From positions 61,443,501 to 61,507,500 of the forward strand of contig CM053810.1 of assembly GCA_028671895.1 (NCBI GenBank): 64,000 bases of DNA, written 5' to 3'. The notes beneath the pieces were generated by a model. That model had not been told where the DNA came from and searched no databases. It worked only from the letters and a program-made list of their open reading frames with translations. Source of the DNA: Oenanthe sinensis. Its lineage: Eukaryota > Streptophyta > Magnoliopsida > Apiales > Apiaceae. Position numbers and translations under genes: made by a program. Each line of letters begins with the position of its first letter. Position 1 is the first letter of the stretch. Positions 47,801 through 60,795 of the stretch are shown here, one piece after another.

Positions 47801-49609
47801 TATACGATTGGAAAAGATTTCCCCATTCAACCATTTAGGTTCCTTGTGATGATTTTTAAGATATGGTTATCTTGTTTTCAGGCAACTCAAAAGAAAGTCG
47901 TGAAAGCAGATGCCTACGTTGCAGGTTTGTGTTTTTCTTTCTTAGTGGTTTCTATATGTGGTATATATTTTCCCATGCAAGTTATGTGACATTTTCTGAT
48001 GTCCACTCATGGCTTGATGCACTTAATGAGGTGACAAAAATGTTATCGGGAAATTACTGTTTCCATGCCAATCTGTACATACAGTGTACTATTTCCAGTA
48101 TATTTTTCATCACCGTATCTTTTAAATTAACTCAGATGTAAAAATAATCACTAGAAGTTAAAATACACTTATAAAGATGTCCATTTATAAGTACCGATAT
48201 TTTATACGTACAAGTAATATGTGGGTATGACTCACATAAACACAATAGAACCACAAAGATTTGATGCAATGAACTCGATTTCAGAGCTGAATCCCAATAA
48301 TTGAGAATGTTTCATTACCAGGAGGCTTTACGAAAGCATATCAATGCCTTGATGATCGAAACAAAAGGGCACGTAACTTTTGATACAAAGTACAAGTGTG
48401 GATCTCTGAGAGTCCTCACTTGGTTTGGCAACTCATGGAGCATAAAGCCTGAGCGCCAAACATTAGATTTATAGGCACTCAATCCCTAGATTGTGCCAGA
48501 TTGCAGTTTTATGCGCAATCGTGTGCTCTGCAAATGACACTCCTATAGTAAGTTCTTAAAAGCTGTTGGAAGAGGTAGAGGGATCATAGAAAGAAGAATA
48601 TACTTATAAGATAATTATGCGAAGATGCTAAACATCTGAAAAGTTAAATCTGTGTAGAATAATAATATGCAGATATATGTATAAATATAAATGTGTATAT
48701 ATTCCTAAAACCCTTTATATCCGATGTCGATTTGTTTGGGATCTCATCCCGCTTATTCACTCGGTGGCATGTGATTTTGACCAAAGGACAGAAGGTCCTG
48801 TTATGCATTAGGAATGGATGGACTGAGAGGAGAGAGAGAGGCCACTGCTCTTTTCTGCCAAAAACTGGGGTGTGGGGGTGGGGTGGGGTGAATAGAGAGG
48901 ACTTAAAGTTTAATGAACTAATAAAAGCTATTTCAATTTTCAGCATGTGATGTCCCTGGAATTAAAAGATTACTGCCTTCACAGTGGAGAGAATGGGAGT
49001 TCTTCGACAATATATACAAACTAGTTGGTGTTCCTGTTGTTACAGTTCAACTTCGATACAACGGCTGGGTTACAGAGATGCAGGATCTAGAAAGGTCAAG
49101 GTCAGTATTTCTCATAAGAAACTTATTGTTTTTAAAAGTAGTTATAGCTATTTAAAAGCTAAGTCTCAGAACATTCATAGTGCTGCCATTAGAATCAGAC
49201 CCACCAATGGAGGATCTAAACTATATAAATACATCAAATCAAACCATATATGTGGTTTCTTTTAATATGAAATCTTATATATATATATGGTCTTGGTTTG
49301 GTTTAGAATCACATTTTACATGGTCCCAAATCCCAATGTGTTGCATACCATATCTGGACCATATTTCAGCATTTTTTATATTTTAGTGTCTTTTGCGTAA
49401 TGCATGTCTTGCTTAAGCCCATACATATTTCTAAAAGCCTTTATATGCGACATGTGTGTATAAATGTACATATAAGCAATAAACTTTATCACGTCGTGTG
49501 TACATGTCCATATATGTTAGGCTAGAGCTACTGTCTACTGAGCTAGAATGATAATAAGATGGGTGCCCTCCTGCAGAAAAATGTTCTTTTATGTTACACA
49601 TTTGCCGGC

Positions 49610-49665
<56 letters not shown>

Positions 49666-51329
49666 TTATTTGATTTTTACCATGGAATGTTAGGCAACTG
49701 AGACAAGCAGCAGGATTGGATAATCTACTTTATTCCCCAGATGCGGACTTCTCTTGTTTTGCAGACCTAGCACTTGCATCTCCAGAAGATTACTATCTTG
49801 AGGGGCAAGGCTCGTTGCTCCAGTAAGAACTTTTTTCTTTCTGACTAGTATTAATAAAATACTAAGGATATTATTGTTGTCATTTTTGGCAAGTCTTCAT
49901 TAACACTACATATATCCGCCTTGTCATTTTTTTATGAAGCAGAGCAATTCTTCTCTTATGAGAAAACTGTAAAATCGTTTATTGCAGCAGTTCATTGTGC
50001 CAATCTCCTAAATCAATTCTTTCCTTATAGATGTGTGCTTACCCCTGGCGATCCCTACATGCCTTTACCAAATGGTGAAATCATAGAAAGAGTTACAAAG
50101 CAGGTGCGGTCAGTTTATACAGGATCCATTAATGTTTAGCAACTTCTACCTCATTTATCATTCATAATTTAACAATGCACAGGTTGTCCATACAGGCCCA
50201 TAGACCTGATGTTTCATTGTCTGACATGATTATATGTTTAAGAACTTGAATTTGTAATTTCCATATATACCGGGATAGTGGGATGGTATCTCAAAACTTT
50301 ATACGAGTCTACATCTTTTTGAAATCTTAAAGAACGACCCATGTTTTTATCTATAATATGATACGTTTGACTTTTGATGAAGTATTTTAAGGTGCTAAAA
50401 GGACTTGTACATAATATATTTATATGTTTTTTAAAAAAAAATTGAATAGAAGTTTACATTTTTTGTTTAGCGGGGAAAAAACATTTTTTATCCAAATAAA
50501 AATATAACAAGTTTAATATACAAGTATTCTGAACTTGTGAATAATGTCAAAATATCTTATGTCAAAGACTAGAGGGTCATTGGCACTTTGCATTTTTCCA
50601 GCTGATTAATTCATAAATTCTTTTCTCAAATATTAAAAATGCATTTCTCTATCAGGTCTTGGCCTTGTTCCCATCCTCCCAAGGTTTGGAAGTTACATGG
50701 TCATCTGTTGTTAAAATTGGCCAATCTTTATACCGCGAGGGGCCTGGTAAAGACCCATTTAGACCTGATCAGAAGACCCCTATTGGAAACTTTTTCCTTG
50801 CTGGATCATATACGAAACAGGTGACATCTTCATCCAACTCTATGTAAACTATTGTCATTATACAGTATGTCTGTTATAACTTCAGAATGTAGTTACACAA
50901 CTTACAATCAACTTCTTATACAAGTATAGCATATTGGTACAATCATTATAAAGTTTTCATAATGCCTTGCTGGTAACTGATGCATGTAAAGTGCAACATA
51001 CTTCTGAATTGGTCAGCAGTAAAATTCAGGATTCCATTGATATAGTTATGCATAATGATGTAAATGTTTAGTCACAGTGATTATTTCTGAAAGATGTCTA
51101 TACAGAATGCGATGGTACTCGACATCATATTTTTATCATTGATATAATAGTTTTTATTTATTTTTATTTTTAACAGGATTATATAGATAGTATGGAAGGT
51201 GCAACTCTATCAGGTAGGCAAGCTTCTGCCTTTATATGTGATGCTGGAGAAGATTTGGTGGCCTTGCAAAAGAAGATTGCTTCAATAGAGTCCAACAGAC
51301 CTACAGAAACCGAATTGAGTCTTGTCTGA
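41870..51329 (+). CDS. Zeta-carotene desaturase, complete
   Basis: Fourteen exons join into 1728 nt (575 residues, normal for plants): 41870-42032, 42759-42883, 43159-43293, 44256-44328, 44440-44513, 45770-45874, 45977-46221, 46314-46401, 47882-47924, 48944-49100, 49694-49822, 50031-50103, 50656-50820, 51177-51329. All introns are GT-AG. The enzyme is a plastid FAD-dependent desaturase that converts zeta-carotene via neurosporene to lycopene in carotenoid synthesis. Residues 1 to about 50 are Ser/Thr-rich and acid-poor, as in a transit peptide. The dinucleotide fold VAIIGAGLAGMSTAVELL (about 74-91) and VDIYESRPFIGGKVGSF follow. Later family segments are GLHVFFGCYNNLFRLLKK, SEWFLSKGGTRKSIQRMWDP, CDVPGIKRLLPSQWREWEFF, and near the end FFLAGSYTKQ DYIDSMEGATLSGRQAS. 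No break was found. Intron 8 carries a micro-LTR element. Confidence 0.97.
46536..46748 (+). mobile_element. 213-bp LTR retrotransposon (TRIM/SMART type) in ZDS intron 8
   Basis: Two 77-bp direct repeats, 46536-46612 (TGCTAAAATATAATG...TAACA) and 46672-46748 (TGTTAGAATATAATA...TAACG), differ at about 14 positions by eye. The flanks are a perfect 5-bp duplication, ATTAC (46531-46535 and 46749-46753). Directly after the first LTR is TGGTGTTAGAGCTC (46613-46626), like the plant initiator-tRNA-Met primer-binding site TGGTATCAGAGC. Directly before the second is a purine tract ATGGGGGAG (46663-46671). Only 59 bp lie between the LTRs. It encodes nothing, so it must have moved with enzymes from another element. 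It is inserted in the same direction as ZDS. Confidence 0.85.
49612..49662. repeat. (AT)n microsatellite in ZDS intron 10
   Basis: About 51 bp of TA repeats, 31 bp before the exon-11 acceptor at 49693. Confidence 0.95.
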
Positions 51330-53003
51330 GCCAGTATGATAAATCTGTATAGAAGTTTACCAGAAGTCCTCTAACCGAATCAGGATTCCTTGAATGGGAT
51401 GGCTAGAAAGCATTTATACAAATTTAAATATTTTCATTGTAAAATTGTATCGAACAATGAGAACGTGATTCACAAGTAATGTTGTAGGTGTACTATAAGA
51501 TATTCTCGGAGATCATTAGTGTTCAATGTTCATAGACCAAGTGTCGAGGTCATATATTGAGATGAACAAAGGGAGTATATATATCAAGAAGCATCAGTTC
51601 TCTGCACGTAACCTAGTCAAATGGCAATGAATTATGCCTGTTGATGACAATAAGTTGTACAAAAGTGTGGTTAGTTAGCTGAATAGCGCAAGGAAGGTAT
51701 ATTCTCCCTGATTATCCAAAAGCAAAAGGTCAGTCGTGACTCTTTTGCTCCTTTTAACAAATTATCGTGCCAAAGATAATACAAGTACAGTAACATGTAT
51801 AAAATCTGCAACTCCAAACATTTTAAAATCATATTATTATTTTTCTATGTAATGTGCACACTGAACGTGCAACAAACATATTTTAAATAAAAGGATTATC
51901 AATGCTAATTTATAAACATGCAAAACATGGGTGATATTAATAAATTATATATTAATTATTTTATATAATTAAAATATTTAATTTAATATGATAATTTATT
52001 TTATTATTAATTTCTTTTTATATTTTTCTATAAAATATTATTTATATATTAATATTCATAAAATTGATTGGTGAAAAACTGTTTTCACAAAAATCAAATG
52101 TTGATAATATTTTTGATTTTTGAATATTTTGAAATTAAAGAAATAATATTTTTTTGAGAAAATTTGATAATTGTTTTCTACAAAAATTTAGAAACAATTT
52201 TTCTAAAAATATGAGCACCTCTTTTTCTAAAAGTAATTTTTGGACAAAATTTTTATTTTAAAAAAAAATGTTTTTAAATTTTACTATTTTTTTACCAGTT
52301 TTTCAGTCATACACTTGTATTGTTTTGATAGATTTTAAATATAAAAGGATTTATACGAAGTTGAATAAAAATATCAATTAAATAAATTTACACAATCACT
52401 TTACGCCCAAACCCAGGAAGGACCGAAAACAAAGAGAGAGCGTCAAGAGAGGACAGATAGATACAATACAATTGAATACATACACACAGACACCACTGTA
52501 CGGACGCAGAGAATAATACGAGTAGTCATTGCAACTAGTAGTAATTTTAATCCATTTGTATTATCATGTATGATAATCATACAGAAATGAGATCTCTTTC
52601 TCTATTATAACCATTATTATTATTACGATAGAGGGAGATTAATGAGTGAACATAACCAGGTACGTAAGTATATTTATGTGTATTTCTGTTCATCAATATC
52701 ACTGTAGATTCATATCTTCGAGAACAAGCAACGATAGATTATATTCCATCTTCTCGATTACTGTGTTGTAATGTATTTTTATAACTAATTATTTGTGCAT
52801 TTACTCGTTGTTTTATTTTTAGGGTTTTAAAGAATTATTCATGAAATTCGCACTCATTTCTTCGATTACTTGTCTAGTTTGATTAGTTACAGTTTGCGGA
52901 GACTTGATTCGTGTAGTTTCGATACTTACTTCTAAGTATACCTGAATTGCTGCTTGAGTTGAACAAGGCGGAGTTGTATCCGGCTTGTTCTGTAATTTCA
53001 ACT
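51330..53003. other. ZDS 3' flank and PIS upstream/leader region
   Basis: No coding exon supported. The first about 250 bp should include the ZDS 3' UTR. The middle (51850-52380) is very AT-rich. A likely PIS leader lies at about 52480-52660, ending at AACCAG|GTACGTAAG, a strong donor, which suggests a 5'-UTR intron before the coding exon at 53004. Confidence 0.45.
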
Positions 53004-56000
53004 ATGGCTCGAACAATCACTGTGTATCTCTACATTCCCAATATCATTGGTATGTGACTTTTTCGACTTCATAATATACGTGCTAGTAGTTAATGTTTTA
53101 TTTTGTTTCAACTTTTCTTGTTAGGAGGCCTAGATAGTTGATTAATTAGGTTCATGAAATGAACACTAGTTATTCAATTCAGGTTTAATATATTCTTTAT
53201 ATCTTCTTTTTCTCTGCTGTTTGGTAGATGAGTTTTTTCATGTTTATGGCTTTGCAGGATACATAAGAATTTTAATGAATATATTTGCCTTTGCTATATG
53301 CTTTTCCAACAGAAAGCTTTTCTCACTTCTCTATTTCATCAGGTGAGATAATATGTTTTGTAATCGTTTGTTTATTTTCCTTGTGTTTGTTGGTTGCATA
53401 ACTTTAATTTAATCGAGTATTTTATGTTGAAGCTTTGTTTGTGATGCACTGGATGGCTGGTTTGCCCGCAAATTTAACCAAGGTACGGGGTTATCTGAAT
53501 ATTAATGCATGATATGTTACGTTGGTTGCTAGTTTAGTAAATTGTATGTTGGATTTAGTTGGGAATGATAGGGTAATGCTGTTTAAATATAGGTATATAT
53601 AAATAAAACTAGAGCCCAAACTGAGATCAGGAACGTAAGATACATTGTTATAAGTAATGTAAAGGTTTGCAACTGTTCTACTCTACATCCATGACACTAC
53701 AGATATATGTCCTACCACTCTCCTCACGTAGTCACATGCGACTGTGATTTTGCTATATCCAAGTTCAAGAGAAAGTATCAGTGAGAAAATGTTTTGATGC
53801 ACTGATTATTGCGCCATGCCGCATTTGATCAACAGAACATAGGAAATTTCTGTCATCTTAGTGTATGCTTAGTTTTAGGTTAATTATTTACCCCTCCTAT
53901 TCTTTCATAGTCAGGTGATCTTAATTTGCAAATATGGTAAATGAATAAAAGGTGTGTACCAGTTCTGATGTATACATATTTGATACAATTGGTGTTCATT
54001 TTTATATGATGATAACTTTGCAGGAAGGTTGTGGGACATATAACTAATTTTGTTCCCCTTTCTGTTTTAGTTTCTACCTTTGGAGCTGTTTTGGATATGG
54101 TAACAGATAGGTGATTTTAAATAAAACCTCCTCGTCTCTCTTGTTTGACATTACATTTACTACAAGCTTATAATTATCTTCACTTTAGTTGATTCATAGT
54201 GCTTCTCCGCCCACTGGTTGTTGTAAATGACCTTTGCCTTGCAGGATTAGTACAGCTTGCCTATTGGTAATTCTCTCACAAGTCTACAGGTTTGTATGAT
54301 CTATATTTGTAACTAGTGCTGAACAATCGGAGCTTCTGCTTGTAAAGTATGTTTACCTGCTTTCTTCAGGCCTGGATTTGTTTTCATGTCATTGCTTGCT
54401 CTAGATATTGCCAGCCATTGGTTGCAAATGTATAGGTATGTAAATTTTCATTCCGACTTCCCTATATATTAGAATGTCAACATCTATTGTCTGAAGATGA
54501 CTATACCTATATCTTGACTGCTATTGATTGAATATGTTTTAAGAGAACTTCTGTTGCTTCACCATTTCATCATTGCAGTACGTTCTTGGTGGGCAAAGCT
54601 AGCCATAAAGATGTCAAAGACAGCACTAGTTGGCTATTTAGGGCATACTACAGACATCGGATGTTCATGGGTTACTGCTGTATTGCCTGTGAGGTCAGAA
54701 TTTGTTTGCAGGGTTTTTCATCATGATAATTGCTTAGAAACGTCATGTTGCATGAGTTGAATTTTTTTATCTGCAGGCTCTTTACATAACATTGTTTCTT
54801 CTCGCAAACAACCAGACTGAAAATATAACTGAAGTAAGGTTTAATATTGATAATTGTTATATTTATTTTTATGGTTTGACTAGTTTACAGAAAGATCGTG
54901 TTATTTATAATTTCCCTTTAGGTACTTGTGGGTGTCGCTCAACAAAGTTTACTGAATTCCATCCTTCTTGGGTTTCTTCTATTTGGATGGGCAATCAAGC
55001 AATCCATCAATGTCATACAGGTAATGTAGCATGAGTAAACATGTTGGTGGTCGGTATCACCTTAGTTTTGGTTGTGGTGTTTTCTTTTGTAAATTGAATA
55101 TATTGCAATGTTAGAAGTGCTTTTTTGTCCTTTAAGTAATTTGGAGAATGAAGAATGTATCGTTGTGTACTAAATTTCTGAATGCCAATTCTCTTTGAAT
55201 ATTGCTATTAGTAGATGTTTAATGGTGTATCACAAGTGATTAGCTGGAGCCTGGTGGTTAAGAGGGTATAAGCTTAATAAAGTGATAATATCTGCTGGAT
55301 AGCTCGTCTATTCTTGTATATATGACTACCTTCTGTATTTTCCGGTAGATCTATTCTCTTGGGATGCTGAAAGTTATGTAAGTATTTACAACCAGTCTTT
55401 TGAAAATCACCAAGGCAATTAATCCGCCACTTGAGGGGGCATCAATGTGCTCTGATAGGATATTTATATGTAAAAACTCCACCTGCTTAAAAGTTTTCAT
55501 ATGTGCAATTAGACTGTTGGTTTGGCCATATCAGAGCACGCGTATAGGTGGTAAGATGTTTTTCGCTTCTCCAATTGAGTTGGTGTAGAAATATCTGCGA
55601 CATGGATTGATTAATCTCCGAGTTGAAATAGTGATGCAAGACAAGGACACGGTTATAGGATAGAACCCATCTCCACAGAGTATCGGTAGAAACACAAATA
55701 AATCCCTGAATTTATCAAATATCTATCAGTTCATCAAATTTATACTCTGAATAATATAAGATGATTACTTCTCCTTAAATTATAGACGAGTTCAAACCTA
55801 TTTAAGATTAATAAGAAACTAATACTAATAGATATCTAGATTCCTAATAACTAACTATGACCATGTATATGAAGAAAGAGGGAGCTAATACATTCTCATC
55901 ACTGAATTTATAGAGTACATCATTGACTGTTTTTTACCTTATCAATGAACTCTGGCTTGTCGTCTTCTGTTGACCATCCTAATCATTTCTTATGTAATCT

Positions 56001-56301
56001 ATTGATTGGACTTATATATAGGAATATTAGGGAATCCTGACAAAGCCCTATGTGTTTGCGTAACTAACCACTTCAATTTATCACACGAAGTTACCTTGCT
56101 AGGATGTTATATGTTGACTTGGTGTATCTTGCTTTACAAACAGTTATGGTGATGGTAATATATTCAGGGTCTTGTTCCAAACTGCTCTGTCTTTTCTCCA
56201 ATCTCTACTGAACTGTTGGCAGCTGTTTCTCATTATTTCAGATGAAGACAGCTGCTGATTTGTGTGTCCTTTACGATATCAACAAGAAACAGAAGGACTA
56301 G
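53004..56301 (+). CDS. CDP-diacylglycerol--inositol 3-phosphatidyltransferase (phosphatidylinositol synthase)
   Basis: Ten coding exons, 663 nt, 220 residues (family about 225): 53004-53049, 53258-53342, 53433-53482, 54071-54110, 54245-54289, 54370-54435, 54579-54693, 54777-54833, 54922-55020, 56242-56301; all borders GT-AG. The enzyme makes phosphatidylinositol from CDP-diacylglycerol and myo-inositol in ER/Golgi membranes, the entry to phosphoinositide synthesis. The CDP-alcohol phosphotransferase signature D-x2-DG-x2-AR-x8-G-x3-D-x3-D is complete: DALDGWFAR at residues 48-56, then G65, D69 and D73, where the aspartates bind metal and carry catalysis. Hydrophobic segments (IRILMNIFAFAICF, ACLLVILSQVY, FVFMSLLALDI, ALYITLFLLA, ILLGFLLFGWAI) give a multi-span membrane protein. 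The basic tail INKKQKD fits an ER-resident enzyme. Intron 9 (1.2 kb) is the longest. Confidence 0.96.
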
Positions 56302-57912
56302 TTTGGTAAATATTGAAGGTTGATCTGCAATGTACTTTACTATTTGGTCACTCGAGTTTCCACTCGGTTAAACATAGATGGGGTCATAACTGTACCTGGT
56401 TTGCGTGAAAGTGGCTGTACTTGGTGTATCATATTCTCTTCTACTGCAAAGTCTTTTTTCATGATTATCTGCACGCCACAAATGTCGGAATATATTTCTT
56501 GTATAGCCAAGGATTAGTCCACAGCTTGTTGAAGGAATTACATGAAAATCTGGATGTTTAAACTTAGTGAATGAACATAAATTTCTACTTGTTTGTTTTA
56601 ATCGTTTTAGAATATATCTTTTTCCTTATTTCTTTCTGGCAAGAGTAATTCAAATAGAATTTAGCTGAACTGGTTGGTGGTAATTCAAAATGTAGGAGCT
56701 GGTCTGGTTCATTTCTGATAATATCATTATGATTCGGTTAATATATTTTACCTGACTGTGTTATCTGGGCAATTAATTTATATTAAAATTTATTTGTTGT
56801 TTGATTTAGCAAAAAAAAAATATTTGTTAGCTAAATTTGGGCAGCTGAGCAAAAACTACCCTAGAAGGGAAATCAATTTTTTACTTTCCCAGTATATAAG
56901 ATGATTGGATTGTTAATGTTTTGTAATAACAAGCACAACTCTAAGGGGGTAAAAAAAATTGTATGTCATACAAATGTAAGTTGAAATGATGTTCTATTGG
57001 TGGCAAGCCTGAATATTCATCATTAGGCGGAAAAACTTTAGTTGCTGAATCCCGTCTTGGATGAAATGGAGGATAGTTGAACTGTAGTCTGAAGAAAGCT
57101 TCGAGCTAGACCTGTTAAAGCATGGACTAGTTCTAATTATCAATGTCTTCTCTCTGAAGTAATGTTCTAATAGGCTAGTACTAGCTTTGCATTTATATTC
57201 CTTGCATATCCTATTCAATTAGAACTTAGAACTTCCATGAATGATAGTGGTGGTCCTCTGGCTTAAGTAGAAAGTATACACTTGATTTCCCCATGTTACA
57301 GAAACAAAACCGCATCTATATTATCCGTTCGTTCATCATTAGATACCAAGTGATAAGAATTCTCCAATACGCATTGATTCGTAGTTCAGACTAAAATAAA
57401 TTTCGTGAAATATTGTTATTTTAGAAAAGTATTTCGAGAGGGAAGGAATAGAGCAGAACATAGGAAATGTATCATGTCCGGTTAATAACCTCTTCCATTG
57501 GTACGACGAGACTCCCGGAGACATAGGATTGCGAATATTTAAATTTTAGAGCATATAGGAGAAACCTGAAAGTGTCCAAACCATAAACTTCTTGAATATT
57601 ATTCTAATAGTTGAATCAAAGGTGAGATAGTAATCATCGTACATACATGCACTAATCTCAAATAGTATAAATTTCACAACTTTTATATACAGTAAAAACT
57701 AACAAGAGCTAGCAACCTCATAAATCCTACAAGAACTTATCATCTTGCATATTAAAGCAAGATTAGGTGTTTAGGGCTGGGTTGTTCCCTTCTTGTTTCT
57801 TAAAATATGCATAATAGCAGCAGTGTCGAGCTTGAACTGGAAAATACTAACTACACCTGCGTCTAATAAAGTTCAACAACAACATATATATGCACGGCCG
57901 CCTTAAAGTATT
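56302..57912. other. Region between convergent PIS and Alba-type genes
   Basis: The 3' UTRs of PIS (+) and the Alba-family copy (-) should lie here. No other exon or repeat is supported. Confidence 0.5.
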
Positions 57913-59106
57913 CTACTGCTTTTTTTTACCCTTTTGCGTCAATGCAGCACTTGGCTGATCAGCCTGATCCGTGGAAGCTGGGTTGTTTGTCATCAGACTG
58001 TCAAACTTCTTCGTCTTTCCCAGCACAATCTCAATCTGCACAATGCAAGTTTATATGGTAAAGGGCGATTCATCAAATCTGTACAGAGGGGAGGATTCAA
58101 ATCTACTATTACATGGAATCTAAAGAAAAGGTCGAACATTGGAAAATAAGACAACTCTGAACGTCTACTTACCTTGGCTTTCTGCACTTGCTTGCCCCTG
58201 GTTTCATCTTTTATTACAACTGTTGATGTGGTGACCTCTATTCATACCAATAACATATTAGTATGCAAAAATACTTCAACAAGCCCAATAATCCGGAATT
58301 AATTTGAATTAAATTTTGGGTTAGGGAAATATAGATAAAAAATAATTCACGAAAGTAAAACTTATAAAATTGCTTACTTTTCTCAACGGCTAGACCATTG
58401 TTCTTGAGGATCTCAGCAATTGTAACAACAGTAGTTATAGCTGTAAACACAATATGTTAAAGGAAGCCTTGGGAAAATGACATTGTCATGAACACTATTT
58501 CATCTACTAATGTTATTTTATAGAAAAATTATAATGTCAAAGTATTATACTCAGAAGGAAGAAGATTAAAGAAAATTACCCATGCCCAAAGCAGAAAGCT
58601 CGACCTCATTGTGTTGTTGTACGTACCTCAGCATTTGTGTCAAAGTTAATTACAAGTAAGATTAAATGTTTAATTATATTCAAATTAGAAGACAGTAACA
58701 GATAATTTGCATTTGTGTTTATGCAAATGCAAATGCAAACTTGAACTTGTTTTTACAGATGTTTTGAGCATGTTAACTTCAGATTACGTCTTACGTACAT
58801 ATTCTAAAATGAACCCGTATTTTCCAGACATGTTATTTTGAAGATTTTAATTTGAAATTCGACGAAGAAAAACCAAGTTAATCAAAAGTAAAAACATATC
58901 TGACCCATAAAAGATAAAGAAAAGAAATGGGCAAGAATCGACAATATACCTTAGCAAGATTGACATAAAAGAAAAGAGGCTTCTTTGTGTTTGAAACCAG
59001 AATCCTATTTTTCTTCTGTGTTTTTTCCTACGGTGGTTGTTGCAGTAGTGGCATTACCATTAGCATTAACAGTAATAACAGTTACATTAACAGTAGTTTC
59101 GGTCAT
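57913..59106 (-). pseudogene. Alba-family DNA/RNA-binding protein, damaged copy
   Basis: Minus-strand exons: 59106-58950, 58628-58580, 58440-58378, 58237-58173, 58035-57913. They encode the Alba fold in order: VSNTKKPLFFYVNLAK, RYVQQHNEVELSALGMA, ITTVVTIAEILKNNGLAVEK, VTTSTVVIKDE...VQKAK and IEIVLGKTKKFD, then a Lys-rich tail (KGKKKQ). Exons 2-5 splice in phase. Two defects are seen. In exon 1 the frame from ATG 59106 (METT-like repetitive start) hits TAG at GAAGAAAAATAG, about 33 codons in; one base fewer in the A run would restore the homologous reading. The acceptor before exon 2 reads GCTG|AGG where AG|AGG is expected; using the AG two bases later shifts the frame. Alba proteins bind nucleic acid in the nucleus and cytoplasm. 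A sequencing error could explain the first defect but hardly both. Confidence 0.75.
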
Positions 59107-59774
59107 TATCTTTGTTTTTTTAAACACCAACCTTTTCACTTAAATTTATTTGTTCATTGTCCCTCTTCCTACATATGATCAATCTGTAGGCATGTAAATA
59201 CTCTCGAAAAACAAGTATAGCCGTTGTTGCATTAGGTTAGTTATTATTTAGGTTACATAAATATGTGAGTGGCAATTATGCCCCCAACAAATGGGTGTTA
59301 GAACACAATTGTAGAACTATTTTTGTTATTTTAAAAGCATTTTTGCTTAAAGAAAATGCTGAAAAACCAATGTAAAATCAATGATTTTATAATATCCTAA
59401 TTTATTGATTTTTTAAATTAAAACTCTCAACTTCAACAAAGTAAGGCCCGTTTTCAGATAAAAATAACAGCTTTTTGCTAAAAAATATTTTATAAAATTC
59501 AAAAGTCGCGGTGTTAAAAACATCTTTCGTCATAAAATATATTATTATTACATAAAATATATTCATAAAAAGAAAAAAGTATTCATAAAATATATTATTA
59601 TTACAACACAGAAATTATAAAACTAAAATAAATATGCAACAAAATATTTTTGTTTTATTTCAATATCCACTGAATCATTAATAATAAATAAATTAAAAAG
59701 ATTTTGGAAGTGAGTAATATACAGAGACAAGGGGTGATTATTTTTGTATTAGTTACACAAACAATCGTTTCCTC
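59107..59774. other. Divergent spacer between Alba-type copy and WVD2-like gene
   Basis: AT-rich, no exon supported. It should contain the upstream regions of both divergently arranged genes. Confidence 0.5.
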
Positions 59775-59782
59775 TATATAAA
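59775..59782 (+). promoter_or_regulatory. Candidate TATA box of the WVD2-like gene
   Basis: TATATAAA in CTCTATATAAAGTACG. A start about 30 bp downstream would give a leader containing the (GA)n tract and ending at the donor at 60004. Position and context fit a plant core promoter. Confidence 0.5.
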
Positions 59783-59872
59783 GTACGTATGCAGTGTTAA
59801 GTGTATTACTAAATTAGTAACTGTACTGCACGATTAACGGTTTCGAGATTAGAGACCAGGGAGAGACTTAAG

Positions 59873-59874
<2 letters not shown>

Positions 59875-59904
<30 letters not shown>
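59875..59904. repeat. (GA)n repeat in the WVD2-like 5' leader
   Basis: About 15 GA units roughly 70 bp after the presumed transcription start, as often found in plant leaders. Confidence 0.9.
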
Positions 59905-59907
<3 letters not shown>

Positions 59908-60003
59908 GTGGTTAACGTCGCTGCTGTTGTTATATACACAACCTCTATATCTATTTCTTTTGAGCTCGTTTCTACCAGATCGGAACACAAGGAGCTGTTT
60001 AGT

Positions 60004-60787
60004 GTAAGACCCATCTTTTCTTATTTTAGCTTTGTGTTTCTTGATCTGTCTTTCTTGTTTTTCATATGTTATTTTCATGTTTTCAGCTCTTTTATTTATG
60101 TACCCTTTTTTTATGCTCATGTTTCATTATTTTTTTATACTCCAACAATAAATTAATTAAATTAACCGGTTCTGGAACTATAAATTTTATAGAGGTTTGA
60201 ATTGAATGTATGTATATTAGGGGTCATGTCCACTATAAACCATTTTAACCTATAAATTCGACAAAGCACCAGTTTTAACTACACATCAGTACTACTTTCA
60301 AACTACACTACTTCACCAGTTTGTTTTTAATAAATTTGTGTTTGTATTTGAGCAAAACACCTGTGTGTGTACATGGTTGTGCTGAGCTAAAGTAGTTGAG
60401 TAAGAAGATTATCGTGATTCAATGTAATCTTGCTTTTAAATGTAACAAATTTAGAAAATGTATTGAGAGGCAGAGGCTTGAGAAATTATACATCTTATCC
60501 TATCTTTAAAATTGTGAAGTATGATTTGTATGATTCTCTTTATTCTTTCTTTTTATTTCTATTCTCAATCTGATTTTTTTTTCTTAAAAAAAATAATTTA
60601 TTTATTTACTAAGAATATGAGAAATTTAGGCATCTTCGGGGGCAGATAATTAATCCGACACTTAATTTTGGATGACATATTTGTTTTTACATGCATGTTT
60701 TTGTGAAAAGATAACTGGATAAAATGTATTTCTTGATAAAATATTTCTGGCTACAGCATTGTAATGCCTTGATTGAATTGATTTCAG
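60004..60787 (+). other. Probable 5'-UTR intron of the WVD2-like gene
   Basis: The donor AGT|GTAAGA at 60004 closes the GA-rich leader, and the acceptor GATTTCAG|GCATTG at 60787 lies 8 bp before the start codon. The open frame into this intron from ATG 60724 is incidental. Confidence 0.55.
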
Positions 60788-60795
60788 GCATTGTG

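Noticed and set aside
47863..48141. Hydrophobic plus-strand frame over ZDS exon 9 and intron 9
   Set aside because: Different frame from the ZDS reading; exon 9 (47882-47924) is explained by conserved ZDS sequence.
55400..55588. 62-codon plus-strand frame in PIS intron 9
   Set aside because: It lies wholly within an intron with good borders and shows no family resemblance.
59809..60120. Minus-strand frame with a long Leu/Ser alternation
   Set aside because: It is the complement of the (GA)n leader repeat of the WVD2-like gene; low complexity, not a gene.
60724..60795. Upstream in-frame ATG extending the WVD2-like protein by 24 residues
   Set aside because: The acceptor GATTTCAG|GCATTG lies between it and the preferred ATG, so this stretch is intronic.
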